A stretch of 21,056 nt of DNA from assembly GCA_021836225.1 (NCBI GenBank), contig JAKBJA010000030.1:1-21056 (forward strand). Reading direction: 5' to 3'. This DNA comes from Pseudomonadota bacterium (GTDB taxonomy: Bacteria; Pseudomonadota; Gammaproteobacteria; Burkholderiales; Thiobacillaceae). Under the pieces are notes generated by a model, which ran no database searches, was not told the origin of the DNA, and saw only the letters and a list, made by a program, of their open reading frames with translations. Position numbers and translations under genes: made by a program. Shown in pieces: positions 8,501 to 16,255 of this stretch (its first letter is position 1; each line of letters opens with the position of its first letter).

Positions 8501-11500
8501 TTCGGGTTGCTTCCCAACAAGGCCAAACGGTTGGCGACACTGTCCGCAATGTACTGGTTGTCCCACACGTAGCGCGCTGGCTCGGCCAACGCATAATCAA
8601 TGGTGCTCCTGATTTCATAGGGCGGCTTCGACACGCTTATGATCTTGTCGCCAGGGTTGTCCACGTAGACAGTCACCTTGTCCGACCCATTGACCACCAT
8701 GGTGTCGGCACCACCGCGCCCATCCAGCGCGTTTCCGGACGTGCCGTTGCCTGGGCTGACCAGAACGTTGTCCAGATCGTTGCCTATGGCGGTACCCGGA
8801 TAATACGTATAGCTAGAACTCGAGCCGAGGGGCGTCCACTGCGGCCCATAGGTCCCCATGTAAAGGTTCTCCACATTGTCCGGCAGCGTCCCACCATTGG
8901 GTTTGAACCACGTGTCGATTCCCTCCCCGGCGTATTCGATAATCTCCTCAACACTGAAGTATGTGTCGTCCCCTTGTCCGCCAATAGCGATATCGAAGCC
9001 ATCTCCACCGGTCAAGGAATTGATTCCGGCGTTTCCTACCAAAATGTTGTTGAGCTCGTTTCCTGTACCGTTGATGTTCAGGAAGCCCGTCAAGGTGAGG
9101 TTTTCGACATTGCTGGGAAGCGTGAATCTTCTTGATGCAAGCACCGTGTCCGTGCCTGAATCTGCTGCTTCCGTGACGGAATCTCCATCGTGATCGACGA
9201 CAAAGACATCATCCGCCGACGTTCCCACCATGCTGCCATACGTGCCGACCTGGACACGCGACTCGATGTCCGAGGCCGTCCACACCTCTCCGGATCCACC
9301 ATCAAACTCGATACGTTCCACCCGAGAGTCATATTCCGAGAAATAGCTGCTGAGCATGATTTGCGTGCTTGAGCCATCAAGCACCACCATCAGGTCATCA
9401 GAACCATAGCCATCCCTCACCCGGTGCAACGTCACATGCTCGGGCAGTACGCCCACCCCAAGGCGCAACACGTCGACACTGGGGCCACTGGCATTTGCTG
9501 TCTCATCTATCGTGTCAAATCCGTCACCCCGGCCAAACAGATAAGTGTCGTTGCCCTTTCCACCGTACATGAGATCGTTCCCCGGTCCGCCGTACAGGAC
9601 ATCGTTCCCCGGGTCATCACTCACGGCAAGCGAGTCATCCACCCAATCGCCGTAGCCCAAGAGCCGGTCGGTTCCCTCGCCGCCCAAGAGCGTGTCATCC
9701 CCCAAACCGCCTTGCAGGTCATCATCGCCTGCACCGCCCTGCAAAGTGTCGTTGCCGGCCTTACCGTTGATGGAATCGTTGCCACCGAGCCCGTCGATGA
9801 CATCCACCCCGGCATAGCCTTTCATCAAGTCACTGCCATCGGTTGCCGAGTGCAGACGCAATTGGATGTCCGCAAACGTCCACACGATTCCATCGGCAAA
9901 CTCGATGCGATCTACCCGCTGAGCTTCGTCCGCGCTGAAGTATGATTTGAGGTGGATGCCTTCCCCCGTTGGATTCCCGTTCGCATCGTCCAGAATCAGG
10001 TAAAGGTTGCCGGCTCCGCCATTGTCAGGGCTGAACCCAACTTGTTGCGGAGTGATCTCAGCCGCAAAGCGCAGCACATCCGAACTGCCCCCAGTCTCAA
10101 TGATCGTGTCCACTCCATCCCCTGCTGCAAACGAATAGACATCATTGCCCCAGCCGCCTTGTAACGTGTCGTTACCCAGGTGCCCGGAGAGGTTGTCATC
10201 ACCCGCGCCCCCATACAGGGCATCCGCCCCCGCCCCGCCATACAGCCGCCCGCCGCTGTCGTCCATGGCAAGGTAAAGCGGGGTGGCGAGGGTGGTGCCG
10301 ACCAGCGTTTCCAGATCCAGGCTGTCTCCGTTCGAGAACTCCAGACTCGCGCTCATACCGAACGGGGCGTTCTGCAGCGTGATCGTCTCGCCGTTGTCCA
10401 GGGCCACATGCAGCGTCGTACCGCCGTCCGTCACGCTCAGAGCATTGCCCGCAGCAAGCCCGGCTGACTGATCGAACCTGAGTGTGTTCGCGCCTTCGGT
10501 GTCGTCCACGGCGTCGAGGCTGGTGACGTTCAGATAGGTGTCGTCGCCGGCACCGCCGGCCAGATAGTCGGCGCCTGCGCCGCCCACAAGCACATCATTC
10601 CCGGCCTCGCCAAATAGAACGTCGTCGCCATCGCCGCCATCGAGTACGTCATTGCCAGCGCCCCCTTGCAGCTCATCGATGCCATCCCCTCCATGCAGGT
10701 CGTCATCGCCGCCATAGCCGATCAGGATGTCGTCGCCACTGCCGCCATCCAAAGTGTCATCCCCGTGGTAGGCAACAGGTGTTTCCTCGCTATCGCCGAG
10801 CAGCGTATCGTTGCCCGCGCCGCCATACAGAATATCGGCACCACCCTGGCCAATCAGGGTGTCCAAGCCTTCGCCCCCGTCCAGATAATCTGCACCATGC
10901 ATCAGCGGGGCCAAAGCTGCATCATCGGCCACCAGCAGGTCGTCGCCCCCGCCTCCCAAGAGGATGTCGGCGCCGTTCATGCCGCGCAATTCATCATTGC
11001 CTTCGCCACCATCGAGGTAATCCTCATAGGGCAGGCCTGGCTCGGTTTCGTATATCGATTCACCCGCCAGGGTGTCGGCCCCCAGACCGCCAATGATCAC
11101 GTCGTTACCCGCGTTGCCAATGACAGTGTCGTCCCCCGTCCCCGCAAAAATCAGGTCCGCTCCACCACCGCCAAAAATGGCATCGTCGCCATCCCCGCCA
11201 TAGAGGGTGTCGGCGCCGTCGTCTGCCGCGGCGTTATCCTGGTCGCCCACCAACAGGTCGCCTCCGTCCGCACCGACGATGACATCGTCGCCGCTACCAC
11301 CATGCAGCGCGTCAAACTCCCCGCCGCCCAGCAGCAAGTCGTTGCCCGCGCCACCGTAGGCGGTGTTCTGAACCAGGCTGGGGCTGTAGATTTGATCATT
11401 GATGCCGTCTTCGGCCATGGCCAGTGCCAGGGGGTCGGCCACGAGGCCGTCAACGTGGATCTGGTCGTCGCCACCCTGCGCATGGAAAAGATTCCAGCCG

Positions 11501-13731
11501 GCGTCGGGCCCCGTGCCGATCATGCGGTCGCCTGTTTCGGTGCCATAGGCGGCAACGCCAACAAGCGCGTATATGTCGGCACCCGCAACCGGTGGGGTGA
11601 TCGAGGGAGTGCTGGCACCCAGCGCAATCCCGAGTTCGCCCTCGGACCAGCCTTTGACGAGGACATTGCTGTCGCCCTTATGGACGAGCAGCTGAGTTTC
11701 ACCTGCGACGACACTCCTGGTGTAGGTGATGCCGTTCTGCCGGTCGGTCCAGGTGTCGGTGCCAGCGGTGTGGGTCCATTTGGCGGGGTCAAGCCCGGCG
11801 CTGCCTTTGGCTTCGATGGTGCCGAATTTGATGAAGCCCAGGCCATCGGTGTCGAGGAGGGTGTCGTAGCCGTCGCCTGCATTGATGACGTAGGTGTCAT
11901 TCCCCTGGCCGCCTTCGAAGTAGTCGTTGCCGCCTTTGCCGGTGAGTGTGTCGGCGCCGGCGCCGCCGTAGAGGCAGTCGCTCTTGCCTTGGCCGAAGAT
12001 CGTATCGGCGTTCTCGGATCCGAAGACGACATGGCTGAACTCCGAAAGCGGCAGCAGCATGTCCAGCCGATAGCCACCGCCGATGCTGATCCGAGTGTCG
12101 GTGCCCATATCCCGGAAGTAGTACGGCGTGCCCCCCCGGAACTTGTAGTAGGTGTTGCCTTCGGGCTGGATGTCGTCGGTGTTGAACTGCATTTGCCACG
12201 TGAGCATCGCGGCGCGGTCGCGCAGGTAGCGTTCGCTCAGCGCACCTTGGCCGGTCGAGGGGTCGTAGAGGTCGAGTTCGCCGGATGCGTTGTGCGGCGC
12301 ATACAAAGCTGCATCGCCGCTGATTGCGAAGGGGATCAGGTTGGCGATGGCGTAGCGGTACGCCAGGCCTTCGGCGCTGTCGAGCTGGGCTTTGGCGACG
12401 AGCTGATCGCGGCTCAAGCCCGTCAGCGGCTGGATGGTAAGCAGGCCCAGCGATTGGTCGTAGAGCACGCTATTTCTGATGGCGTTAATGGCGCGATACA
12501 GCGCCTCGCGCTGGTCGGTCTGTTCGTCACTAATCTTGACGCCGGTTCCGAAGAGGTCGGCCAGGGCATTGACGAGATTTTCGAGGCTGGCATTGGGGGC
12601 GGGGTTCAGCAGTTCCCCTGGGCCGTCGTCACTGCTCGCCCCTTCAAAGATGGGTTTGAGCTTGGCCAGCGCGTCTTTAAGCGGCATGGTCTGCAGGCTC
12701 GCATCCATTGCAAAGAACAGGTCGTAGACCGCGAGGCTGTCGGCCATGCCCCGGCCACCATGTCCGAGGGCCGATTCCAGCAGGTCGACGTGCTCAATGT
12801 AGATGGCTTCGTGCCCGCCTTGCTGGTAGAGCCCGATGGAGCCGTCTTGGGTGACCACTTCCGGGTACCGCTCGCCATACAGATTGAGAATGTTGGCGCT
12901 TTCGAACTTGTCTCCCGAATGGGGACCTTCCGTCTCATCCAGCATGCTGAACAGATTACGGATATTGGTGCTGGCAAACAGTCCCACGCCGGGTACGGAA
13001 ATCTCTCCCGTGGCAAAGCCCGCGCCGTTGACGGTGAATGCCTCGGCGCCCATTTCGGGGAACAGCCGGGTGAAGGCAACGGCCAGATGGCCGCCGAGGC
13101 TGTGGCCGGTGACAGTGAGTTTGCCGGGGTCGATTGCCAGGCCCAGGCCGGCTGATGCGCTGTCCTCGAACTTCACGGTCCTTACCAGGCCAGTCGGCTC
13201 GTCGATGATGATGTCGGTGCGCGAACGCAGGAGCTCCAGATACGCGTCAGCAGTCAATTCGACCAGCCCATAACTGACAGCTTGCCCGAGAAGGGCCAGC
13301 TGGTAGAGCGCCGTCTCCGTCCACTGCGTTTCAAGATAAGCCGCGTTGTAAGTGTTGCGGGAAATGCGCTGCCATTCGTTGTAAAGATCGACGATCTGGT
13401 CGATGGCGATGCCGTCCGTGGCGATATTGCCGATATCCTCGGACCACAAATCGTTCGAGGTTAATCCCTCGGTGCCGCGAAAGGCCAGGACGAAACGTGT
13501 CGGGTCGTGCCGGTCCTGGAACAGCGTGGAGGAATAGCCGCTGTCGGTGTTGGGGCGATGGCCATCGCTTACGATTTGCCAGTCGGTTAGGAAGAGGTCG
13601 GCTTGGGTGGGGGAAAAGCCGTCCCCGTTGTCGATCAACGCAGCCCTGGCTTCAACATCTGGATCTGAGAAATCCGCATAAGATGCTTCTGCCAATTGCG
13701 CCAACTCAAAAAACCGCACCAAGTTCGTCAT
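5566..13731 (-). CDS. Giant RTX protein with N-terminal lipase-like domain
   Basis: This is a predicted secreted calcium-binding enzyme or toxin of 2721 residues. Residues 1-350 resemble an alpha/beta-hydrolase of the class 3 lipase type: AFRGTEG at 83-89 and the nucleophile elbow GHSLGG at 209-214 (Ser211), with GHEAIYIEH near 306-314 as a possible histidine site. Glycine/aspartate nonapeptides (GGxGxD) begin near 570. Dense blocks cover about 742-1070, 1150-1200 and 1300-1400. HCBP-related segments of the form VERIEFADGxVWT follow some blocks (about 1217-1297, 1427-1494, 2030-2090). A cadherin/Ig-like domain sits at about 2091-2190, then four tandem VENLTLTG modules at 2243-2596. The last ~50 residues lack repeats and end ...VIAANWQ, fitting an uncleaved C-terminal type I signal. 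I find one cysteine only (C586). The start follows a GGGGGAT ribosome site, two bases after the membrane-protein stop. The substrate is unknown. Confidence 0.93.
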   Translation of the reverse strand: MTNLVRFFELAQLAEASYADFSDPDVEARAALIDNGDGFSPTQADLFLTDWQIVSDGHRPNTDSGYSSTLFQDRHDPTRFVLAFRGTEGLTSNDLWSEDIGNIATDGIAIDQIVDLYNEWQRISRNTYNAAYLETQWTETALYQLALLGQAVSYGLVELTADAYLELLRSRTDIIIDEPTGLVRTVKFEDSASAGLGLAIDPGKLTVTGHSLGGHLAVAFTRLFPEMGAEAFTVNGAGFATGEISVPGVGLFASTNIRNLFSMLDETEGPHSGDKFESANILNLYGERYPEVVTQDGSIGLYQQGGHEAIYIEHVDLLESALGHGGRGMADSLAVYDLFFAMDASLQTMPLKDALAKLKPIFEGASSDDGPGELLNPAPNASLENLVNALADLFGTGVKISDEQTDQREALYRAINAIRNSVLYDQSLGLLTIQPLTGLSRDQLVAKAQLDSAEGLAYRYAIANLIPFAISGDAALYAPHNASGELDLYDPSTGQGALSERYLRDRAAMLTWQMQFNTDDIQPEGNTYYKFRGGTPYYFRDMGTDTRISIGGGYRLDMLLPLSEFSHVVFGSENADTIFGQGKSDCLYGGAGADTLTGKGGNDYFEGGQGNDTYVINAGDGYDTLLDTDGLGFIKFGTIEAKGSAGLDPAKWTHTAGTDTWTDRQNGITYTRSVVAGETQLLVHKGDSNVLVKGWSEGELGIALGASTPSITPPVAGADIYALVGVAAYGTETGDRMIGTGPDAGWNLFHAQGGDDQIHVDGLVADPLALAMAEDGINDQIYSPSLVQNTAYGGAGNDLLLGGGEFDALHGGSGDDVIVGADGGDLLVGDQDNAAADDGADTLYGGDGDDAIFGGGGADLIFAGTGDDTVIGNAGNDVIIGGLGADTLAGESIYETEPGLPYEDYLDGGEGNDELRGMNGADILLGGGGDDLLVADDAALAPLMHGADYLDGGEGLDTLIGQGGADILYGGAGNDTLLGDSEETPVAYHGDDTLDGGSGDDILIGYGGDDDLHGGDGIDELQGGAGNDVLDGGDGDDVLFGEAGNDVLVGGAGADYLAGGAGDDTYLNVTSLDAVDDTEGANTLRFDQSAGLAAGNALSVTDGGTTLHVALDNGETITLQNAPFGMSASLEFSNGDSLDLETLVGTTLATPLYLAMDDSGGRLYGGAGADALYGGAGDDNLSGHLGNDTLQGGWGNDVYSFAAGDGVDTIIETGGSSDVLRFAAEITPQQVGFSPDNGGAGNLYLILDDANGNPTGEGIHLKSYFSADEAQRVDRIEFADGIVWTFADIQLRLHSATDGSDLMKGYAGVDVIDGLGGNDSINGKAGNDTLQGGAGDDDLQGGLGDDTLLGGEGTDRLLGYGDWVDDSLAVSDDPGNDVLYGGPGNDLMYGGKGNDTYLFGRGDGFDTIDETANASGPSVDVLRLGVGVLPEHVTLHRVRDGYGSDDLMVVLDGSSTQIMLSSYFSEYDSRVERIEFDGGSGEVWTASDIESRVQVGTYGSMVGTSADDVFVVDHDGDSVTEAADSGTDTVLASRRFTLPSNVENLTLTGFLNINGTGNELNNILVGNAGINSLTGGDGFDIAIGGQGDDTYFSVEEIIEYAGEGIDTWFKPNGGTLPDNVENLYMGTYGPQWTPLGSSSSYTYYPGTAIGNDLDNVLVSPGNGTSGNALDGRGGADTMVVNGSDKVTVYVDNPGDKIISVSKPPYEIRSTIDYALAEPARYVWDNQYIADSVANRLALLGSNPNNGLGNPVNNMLISHENAASNTLIGGGGNDTYVIGLNDHAVEVAGEGNDNVYLYLDASDSGREIWLAELGMHHIERYELAGNANNVSLHGDASENELRADQGSYGNYGTKLYGGAGNDLLRGGAEGDVLDGEAGADVMQGGAGNDLYIVDDAGDQVLESQTTYYNSFDGWEDQPYYSWVGKSSGSDTVHSGVTYTLGSSVEDLLLTGTAEIDGTGNELSNVLTGNSANNTLTGDKGNDTVDGGAGDDMLVGGEGNDVYIFGKGSGMDTINSLDPTVGKIDTVQFGTGITSSDVQVSLSGNDLVLTINGTADMLTVLGYMDPGGASAVEQIKFYGGVIWDAAVVEARLNNHAPVLSIALPDLVAAQGGVFSHTLFSNAFTDNDAGDSLNYSAAQSDGSPLPAWLTFNASTRTFSGTPPETGTISVEVTAKDTGSLTATDTFDIVVNVQDLTFSGTANADTLAGSWGNDTLNGVGGDDTLYGDAGNDWLNGGTGNDSMTGGTGNDTYIVDSPTDVITESLNEGADSVQASVTYALAVNVENLLLTGTTAINGTGNALDNILTGNSAANTLVGDAGNDRLDGKAGADKMFGGVGDDTYVVDKSTDVITENVNEGVDSVESSVTLTLSANVENLRLTGSAAINGTGNSINNVLTGNSAANTLSGGTGADTLIGGVGNDTYVVDSAMDVVIENLNEGTDLVKSGVTYTLASNVENLTLTGSSTLNGTGNALNNVITGNSAANTLAGGAGNDTLNGGSGSDTMMGGTGDDIYFVNVASDKSIELVGEGNDTVNSSVTYALAANVENLTLTGTTAINGTGNTLDNVLKGNSAVNSLSGAAGSDTLEGMGGTDTLTGGTGNDTYILGRGYGADTAVENDATAGNTDIARFLSGISSEQIWFQHVGNNLEASIIGTADKLVVKDWYLDAAYHVEQFKTTDGAQTLLDSNVQNLVNAMASFVPPAAGQTTLPANYQDVLAGVIAANWQ
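5940..7010. repeat. Four tandem ~250-270 bp coding repeats in the RTX gene
   Basis: Four successive units each encode GGxGNDTYxVD, a connector, then NVENLxLTG, a variable tripeptide, NGTGN and LxGNSAANTL. The VENL codons recur near 6100, 6372, 6618 and 6886, giving units of about 246-273 bases, or 82-91 residues. More diverged single copies lie near 7898, 8868 and 9100. Close similarity among adjacent units suggests recent tandem duplication and a risk of copy-number change or assembly collapse. Confidence 0.85.
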
Positions 13732-13733
13732 TT

Positions 13734-14333
13734 TTAGATATCCCCCATGTTGAGTTCAGCGGCCATCTGGCGAATCGACACTGTCTTGGTCGGCATCACG
13801 CAGCCCCTTCGGTTGAGCCAGCTTTTCCACATCACTCCGGCCCCTCTCGGACCCGAAGAAAATTTGATATAGCGAACAAGCAATTCCCGTGATTCGACAT
13901 CGACAATTCCAGTCTCGTATCGGTCTATCAATAGACCACCTAGGTTTTCCGTCCCCTTACCCCAGATACCGAACCGATCGTTGTACTGCCTCACCGTCCC
14001 GCCGTTCAGCTCGAATTCGACTTTGTCCTTGCCGTAAATCCTTGATGCCGGCCAGGGTGCCAGTGTCTCCAACACCCCCGGGTTCTCCTTCGCCCACTGC
14101 TCCGGCGTCTTGTAAACCCAGAACCCCGCCTCGGTTGCGCAGTAGTACTTGTGCATGGCCACGGTCGGAATCCAGTCCCAGAACACCAGGTTGTACATGG
14201 CAAACGCAGCAAGCCCGCCCCACATCCATGCCCTGCGGTTGTGCTTGTGTGCCCACCTGGCGGCCAGCCACACGACCAGCGCGCTGACAAGCAGGTAGGC
14301 GCCAATGAAGAGCAATACGACGAGGCCGAGCAT
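13734..14333 (-). CDS. Small membrane protein coupled to the RTX effector
   Basis: I cannot assign a function. It has 199 residues, with two predicted membrane helices at about 3-26 and 36-58, then a soluble domain of about 140 residues with aromatic-rich motifs (NLVFWDWIPTVAMHKYYC, GFWVYKTPEQWAKENPGV). It may belong to a family of uncharacterised betaproteobacterial proteins; this is recollection, not a search. Its start ATG overlaps the stop of an upstream remnant (TAATG), and its stop lies two bases before the RTX start (TAA AA ATG), so all three appear translationally coupled. That placement suggests a partner of the secreted lipase-like protein: an immunity protein against phospholipase activity in the producer, a folding aid or a secretion accessory. 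Immunity is my preferred guess, at low certainty. Confidence 0.75.
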   Translation of the reverse strand: MLGLVVLLFIGAYLLVSALVVWLAARWAHKHNRRAWMWGGLAAFAMYNLVFWDWIPTVAMHKYYCATEAGFWVYKTPEQWAKENPGVLETLAPWPASRIYGKDKVEFELNGGTVRQYNDRFGIWGKGTENLGGLLIDRYETGIVDVESRELLVRYIKFSSGPRGAGVMWKSWLNRRGCVMPTKTVSIRQMAAELNMGDI

Positions 14334-14440
14334 TACGCCGCCTCCTTCCAGGTCGATTGATGATGTGAGGCCATGCCCGCTGCAAACTCGAGCGTGGTCG
14401 TGCCGGTCGCGGCAAACGGATCGTTTACCCTTAGCGTCCC
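14333..14440 (-). pseudogene. C-terminal tail remnant of an unidentified gene
   Basis: The frame reads NDPFAATGTTTLEFAAGM, then ASHHQSTWKEAA and a stop whose last base starts the membrane-protein ATG (TAATG). Upstream, the frame runs into a repeat with an AACTAAAGGG half-palindrome and then into a short ORF starting at 14593, which makes an 86-residue composite. The abrupt change at the repeat edge suggests the tail of a larger protein whose body has been lost. I do not recognise the tail. By analogy with the second unit it may come from a large secreted protein. Confidence 0.5.
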
Positions 14441-14702
14441 AACTAAAGCAACTAAAGGGTTCAGCTTCAATTTACTTGCCATCTGCTTTCTCATCCGCCG
14501 TCCTGGCTGCATCCCAGCAAGGATGAAGAAACGGGGAATCCGGTGAGACACCCGCGTGTTTCCCACGCGGTCATTTTCAAGTGTGCGATGCATCGCTTCC
14601 CCCTGTGTTCTTCTGATCCCCCGGTATTGCGCCTGAGGGTTTTGCAGGACTGTGACTCAGTATCGCGCGAGCCGTCTATACAACTTTAGTCGTAGTACGT
14701 TG
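14440..14702 (-). repeat. Dispersed ~260 bp element, copy A
   Basis: It matches copy B (17076-17328) in the same orientation. The segment 14551-14702 is roughly 88% identical by eye to 17176-17328, and the rest is looser. Read on the minus strand it holds an imperfect inverted repeat TACGAC-TAAA-GTTGTA (14679-14694), an AGGGGGAAG ribosome-site-like run, an ATG at 14593 opening MHRTLENDRVGNTRV, and a hairpin CCGCGTG/CACGCGG (14552-14570) just inside that ORF. It ends in a half-palindrome of the local REP family. It could be a promoter/leader for the operon below, or a non-autonomous mobile repeat. Confidence 0.75.
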
Positions 14703-14867
14703 TGATCAGTCGGGACCGCGCAGAGGGTGAAGGAGCCAGACTCGGGTCATCACTCGTCCCGTTTCGCATGCGTGCTCTCCGCTTCAGAATCTAAAAATCT
14801 GTTTGGCCTTGGGTGTCGTCGGGTTGATTCGAGGTCCCAGCGGGTCTGCCCGGCCGTTTCTGCTAGC

Positions 14868-14926
14868 TAAAGGGGTCTGCTAGCTAAAGGTAGCTAAAGG
14901 GGTCAGCTTGAACTGACCCCTTTGAT
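14868..14926. repeat. REP-like palindrome with flanking half-sites
   Basis: A palindrome at 14896-14923 has an 11 bp perfect stem, AAAGGGGTCAG and CTGACCCCTTT, around CTTGAA. Two partial copies of TAGCTAAAGG(GGTC) precede it. The region 14703-14867 between this and element A contains nothing I can identify. The palindrome cuts off the lipase-like remnant on its right side. Confidence 0.8.
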
Positions 14927-15084
14927 TGCTGGAAGGAAATGGCTTCAAAGCCACTGTCGAGTGCGCGATGCTTAAACTCGACCCACCCTTGAGGAACGGG
15001 AAATCGATTGATGGACGCTCGTGTATCGAAATAGGCACGGCCTGCCATCAATGAATTATCGATTTAAAATTGTGTCGCCACCAT
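14927..15084 (-). pseudogene. N-terminal remnant of a second lipase-like protein
   Basis: A good ribosome site (GAGGAG, seven bases before the ATG at 15084) opens MVATQF, followed by an in-frame TAA at 15064-15066. The same frame then continues IDNSLMAGRAYFDTRASI, NRFPVPQGWVEF and KHRALDSGFEAISFQ until it enters a REP palindrome. The pattern of a proline-rich PxGW stretch and then SGFEAxxF resembles the start of RTX-associated lipase-like proteins, just ahead of the strand that carries the oxyanion Arg-Gly-Thr. It is broken twice, by a nonsense codon and by loss of everything after residue ~50. An internal ATG at 15048 cannot rescue it. It follows the split small gene by 24 bases. Confidence 0.55.
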
Positions 15085-15108
15085 GATTTGCGCTCCTCGG
15101 TAAGTTAT

Positions 15109-15345
15109 TTATTTCGCTTCGTTGGAAACTGTTGGCTTGATGGGTATGGGTGCCTTGGATCCGCCGGGCGACTCCCACCCGCCTTTAATTCGCACCATGA
15201 CCGGGCAATCTAACGCACCCGGCTTCATCGGCTCACGCAGGATGGCCTTGTACTGAGGTTGCTCGGCCCCAGCCGCCACGGGTGCGTTGTTGATCCTGCT
15301 CACCATCTCCGCAGAAATCAGATTTACCCCGGCTTTCTTCGCCGG
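15109..15345 (-). pseudogene. 3' part of a small gene split by the RAYT element
   Basis: About 78 codons read PAKKAGVNLISAEMVSRINN and onward through GALDCPVMVRIKGGWE to ...SNEAK and a stop at 15109. Reading further upstream only gives residues encoded by the 26 bp terminal repeat of the transposase element (NRGLSPVV), so an intact 103-residue gene is unlikely. The probable 5' part lies at 16160-16204. Joined, they would encode about 95 residues, basic at the N-terminus, of unknown function. An alternative is that the ATG at 15379 inside the element now starts a chimeric protein. Confidence 0.5.
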
Positions 15346-16160
15346 AACAACAGGGGACAGACCACGGTTTTTTCTATTCATTAAAACAACTCCTTGTTTT
15401 CTAGTTCTCGCATCCGGCATGGCCGCCCTGATTTCCCGGCTACGGCTCTTCGCCCCAAAGTCGCCGCCACTTGTGTCGCGAAACGTTCATTGCCCAACGC
15501 ATAATTGCCATTGGTCGCGCGTCGGATCTCATCCACCAAGCCTGGCTCCATTTCGTAACGAAATAGCTCACGATAAGCTGCCTGCCGGCTTGCCGAATCA
15601 AGCCCCAACGCTACGTATAGCGGATGCGGTTTCAATAGCGCGTCGGCTTCGCCCTGCGCGTTCGCCCGGTAGCTCGACCAGCGGTATTCCGCCGGATGCT
15701 CAACCATGCCGGCACGCACGGGGTTCAGTTCGATGTAACGATGACAGGCCAGCAGGTAGTCTTCCTCCTGGGTCAGACAAGAGCGAAAGCGCCCTTCCCA
15801 CAGCGTGCCGCTGCGACGGTAGGTGCGGTTTACGTATTGGACGTAGCGCTGTCCCAGCCCTTTCATCAAGGCGCCAGGCGCTTCGGCTCGTTCGGTTGAA
15901 ATCAACAGGTGCACGTGGTTGGTCATCAGCACATAGGCATGAACGCGGCAGCCTGTCTTGTCGGCGTGCTTAGCCAGCCAGTCCAGATAGAAGCGGTAAT
16001 CTTCGTCGGCGAAGAAGCAGGCCTGCCGGTTGTGGCCGCGCTGGATGATGTGGAGCGGGACATGGGATAACGACAGGCGGGCGCGACGAGGCAAGGTCTT
16101 CTCCTTGTGTTCATAGCTGATGGCGTCTTGCTAGAAACCGTGGTCTGTCCCCTGTTGTTC
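15345..16160. mobile_element. RAYT transposase flanked by 26 bp perfect inverted repeats
   Basis: The 26 bases at 15345-15370 (GAACAACAGGGGACAG...) occur in perfect reverse complement at 16135-16160, enclosing the transposase gene. No target duplication was recognised. The layout matches REP-tyrosine transposases bordered by inverted REP copies. The enclosed length is 816 bases. The terminal repeat is unrelated in sequence to the AAAGGGGTCAG palindromes nearby, so two repeat families are present. Confidence 0.8.
15381..16094 (-). CDS. REP-associated tyrosine transposase (Y1/HUH family)
   Basis: This is a single-strand-specific transposase related to IS200/IS605 TnpA that is thought to move or domesticate REP palindromes. 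It has 237 residues, normal for the family. PLHIIQRGHNRQ at 13-24 and the HUH motif TNHVHLL (His60, His62) are intact. The catalytic tyrosine is probably Y84 or Y87 in QRYVQYVNRTYRRSG, followed by LWEGRFRS. HRYIELNPVRAGMV and WSSYRAN are further family signatures. The start is a TTG at 16094 with AGGAGA six bases upstream and matches the usual MPRRARL opening; no ATG fits. The gene appears intact, so it may still be active on the flanking repeats. Confidence 0.92.
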   Translation of the reverse strand: MPRRARLSLSHVPLHIIQRGHNRQACFFADEDYRFYLDWLAKHADKTGCRVHAYVLMTNHVHLLISTERAEAPGALMKGLGQRYVQYVNRTYRRSGTLWEGRFRSCLTQEEDYLLACHRYIELNPVRAGMVEHPAEYRWSSYRANAQGEADALLKPHPLYVALGLDSASRQAAYRELFRYEMEPGLVDEIRRATNGNYALGNERFATQVAATLGRRAVAGKSGRPCRMRELENKELF

Positions 16161-16204
16161 TGCCGCACCCGCTCCGGATTGACCTTGCCTCTTTCCTTGC
16201 CCAT
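16160..16204 (-). pseudogene. 5' part of a small gene split by the RAYT element
   Basis: An ATG at 16204 with a strong GGAGGTG ribosome site five bases upstream opens MGKERGKVNPERVRQ. The frame then enters the terminal inverted repeat at 16160 and drifts through the transposase region out of frame. The matching downstream part is proposed at 15109-15345, where PAKKAGVNL resumes outside the other repeat copy. Exact excision of 16160-15345 does not restore frame; losing one further base does. The join is therefore an inference from the strong start site and position. Confidence 0.4.
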
Positions 16205-16255
16205 CTGACACCTCCAAGTGAATTGTGACTCCACTCAAAAATGTCCGAAATACCT

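Noticed and set aside
10666..13155. Long plus-strand open frame of 829 codons antisense to the RTX gene, and similar ones at 3493-5853 and 2161-3489
   Set aside because: Their translations are low-complexity Val/Gly/Ala/Arg- or Gln/His/Asp-rich mirror images of the minus-strand genes, with no domain signatures. High GC and repetitive codons explain the lack of stops.
14703..14867. Search for a gene, tRNA or attachment site
   Set aside because: No plausible coding frame, cloverleaf or direct repeat was found; it appears to be unassigned sequence between repeats.
15926..16234. 102-residue minus-strand frame overlapping the transposase start
   Set aside because: Only its first ~15 codons after the ATG at 16204 have a ribosome site and look native; the rest is a shifted frame of the transposase gene.
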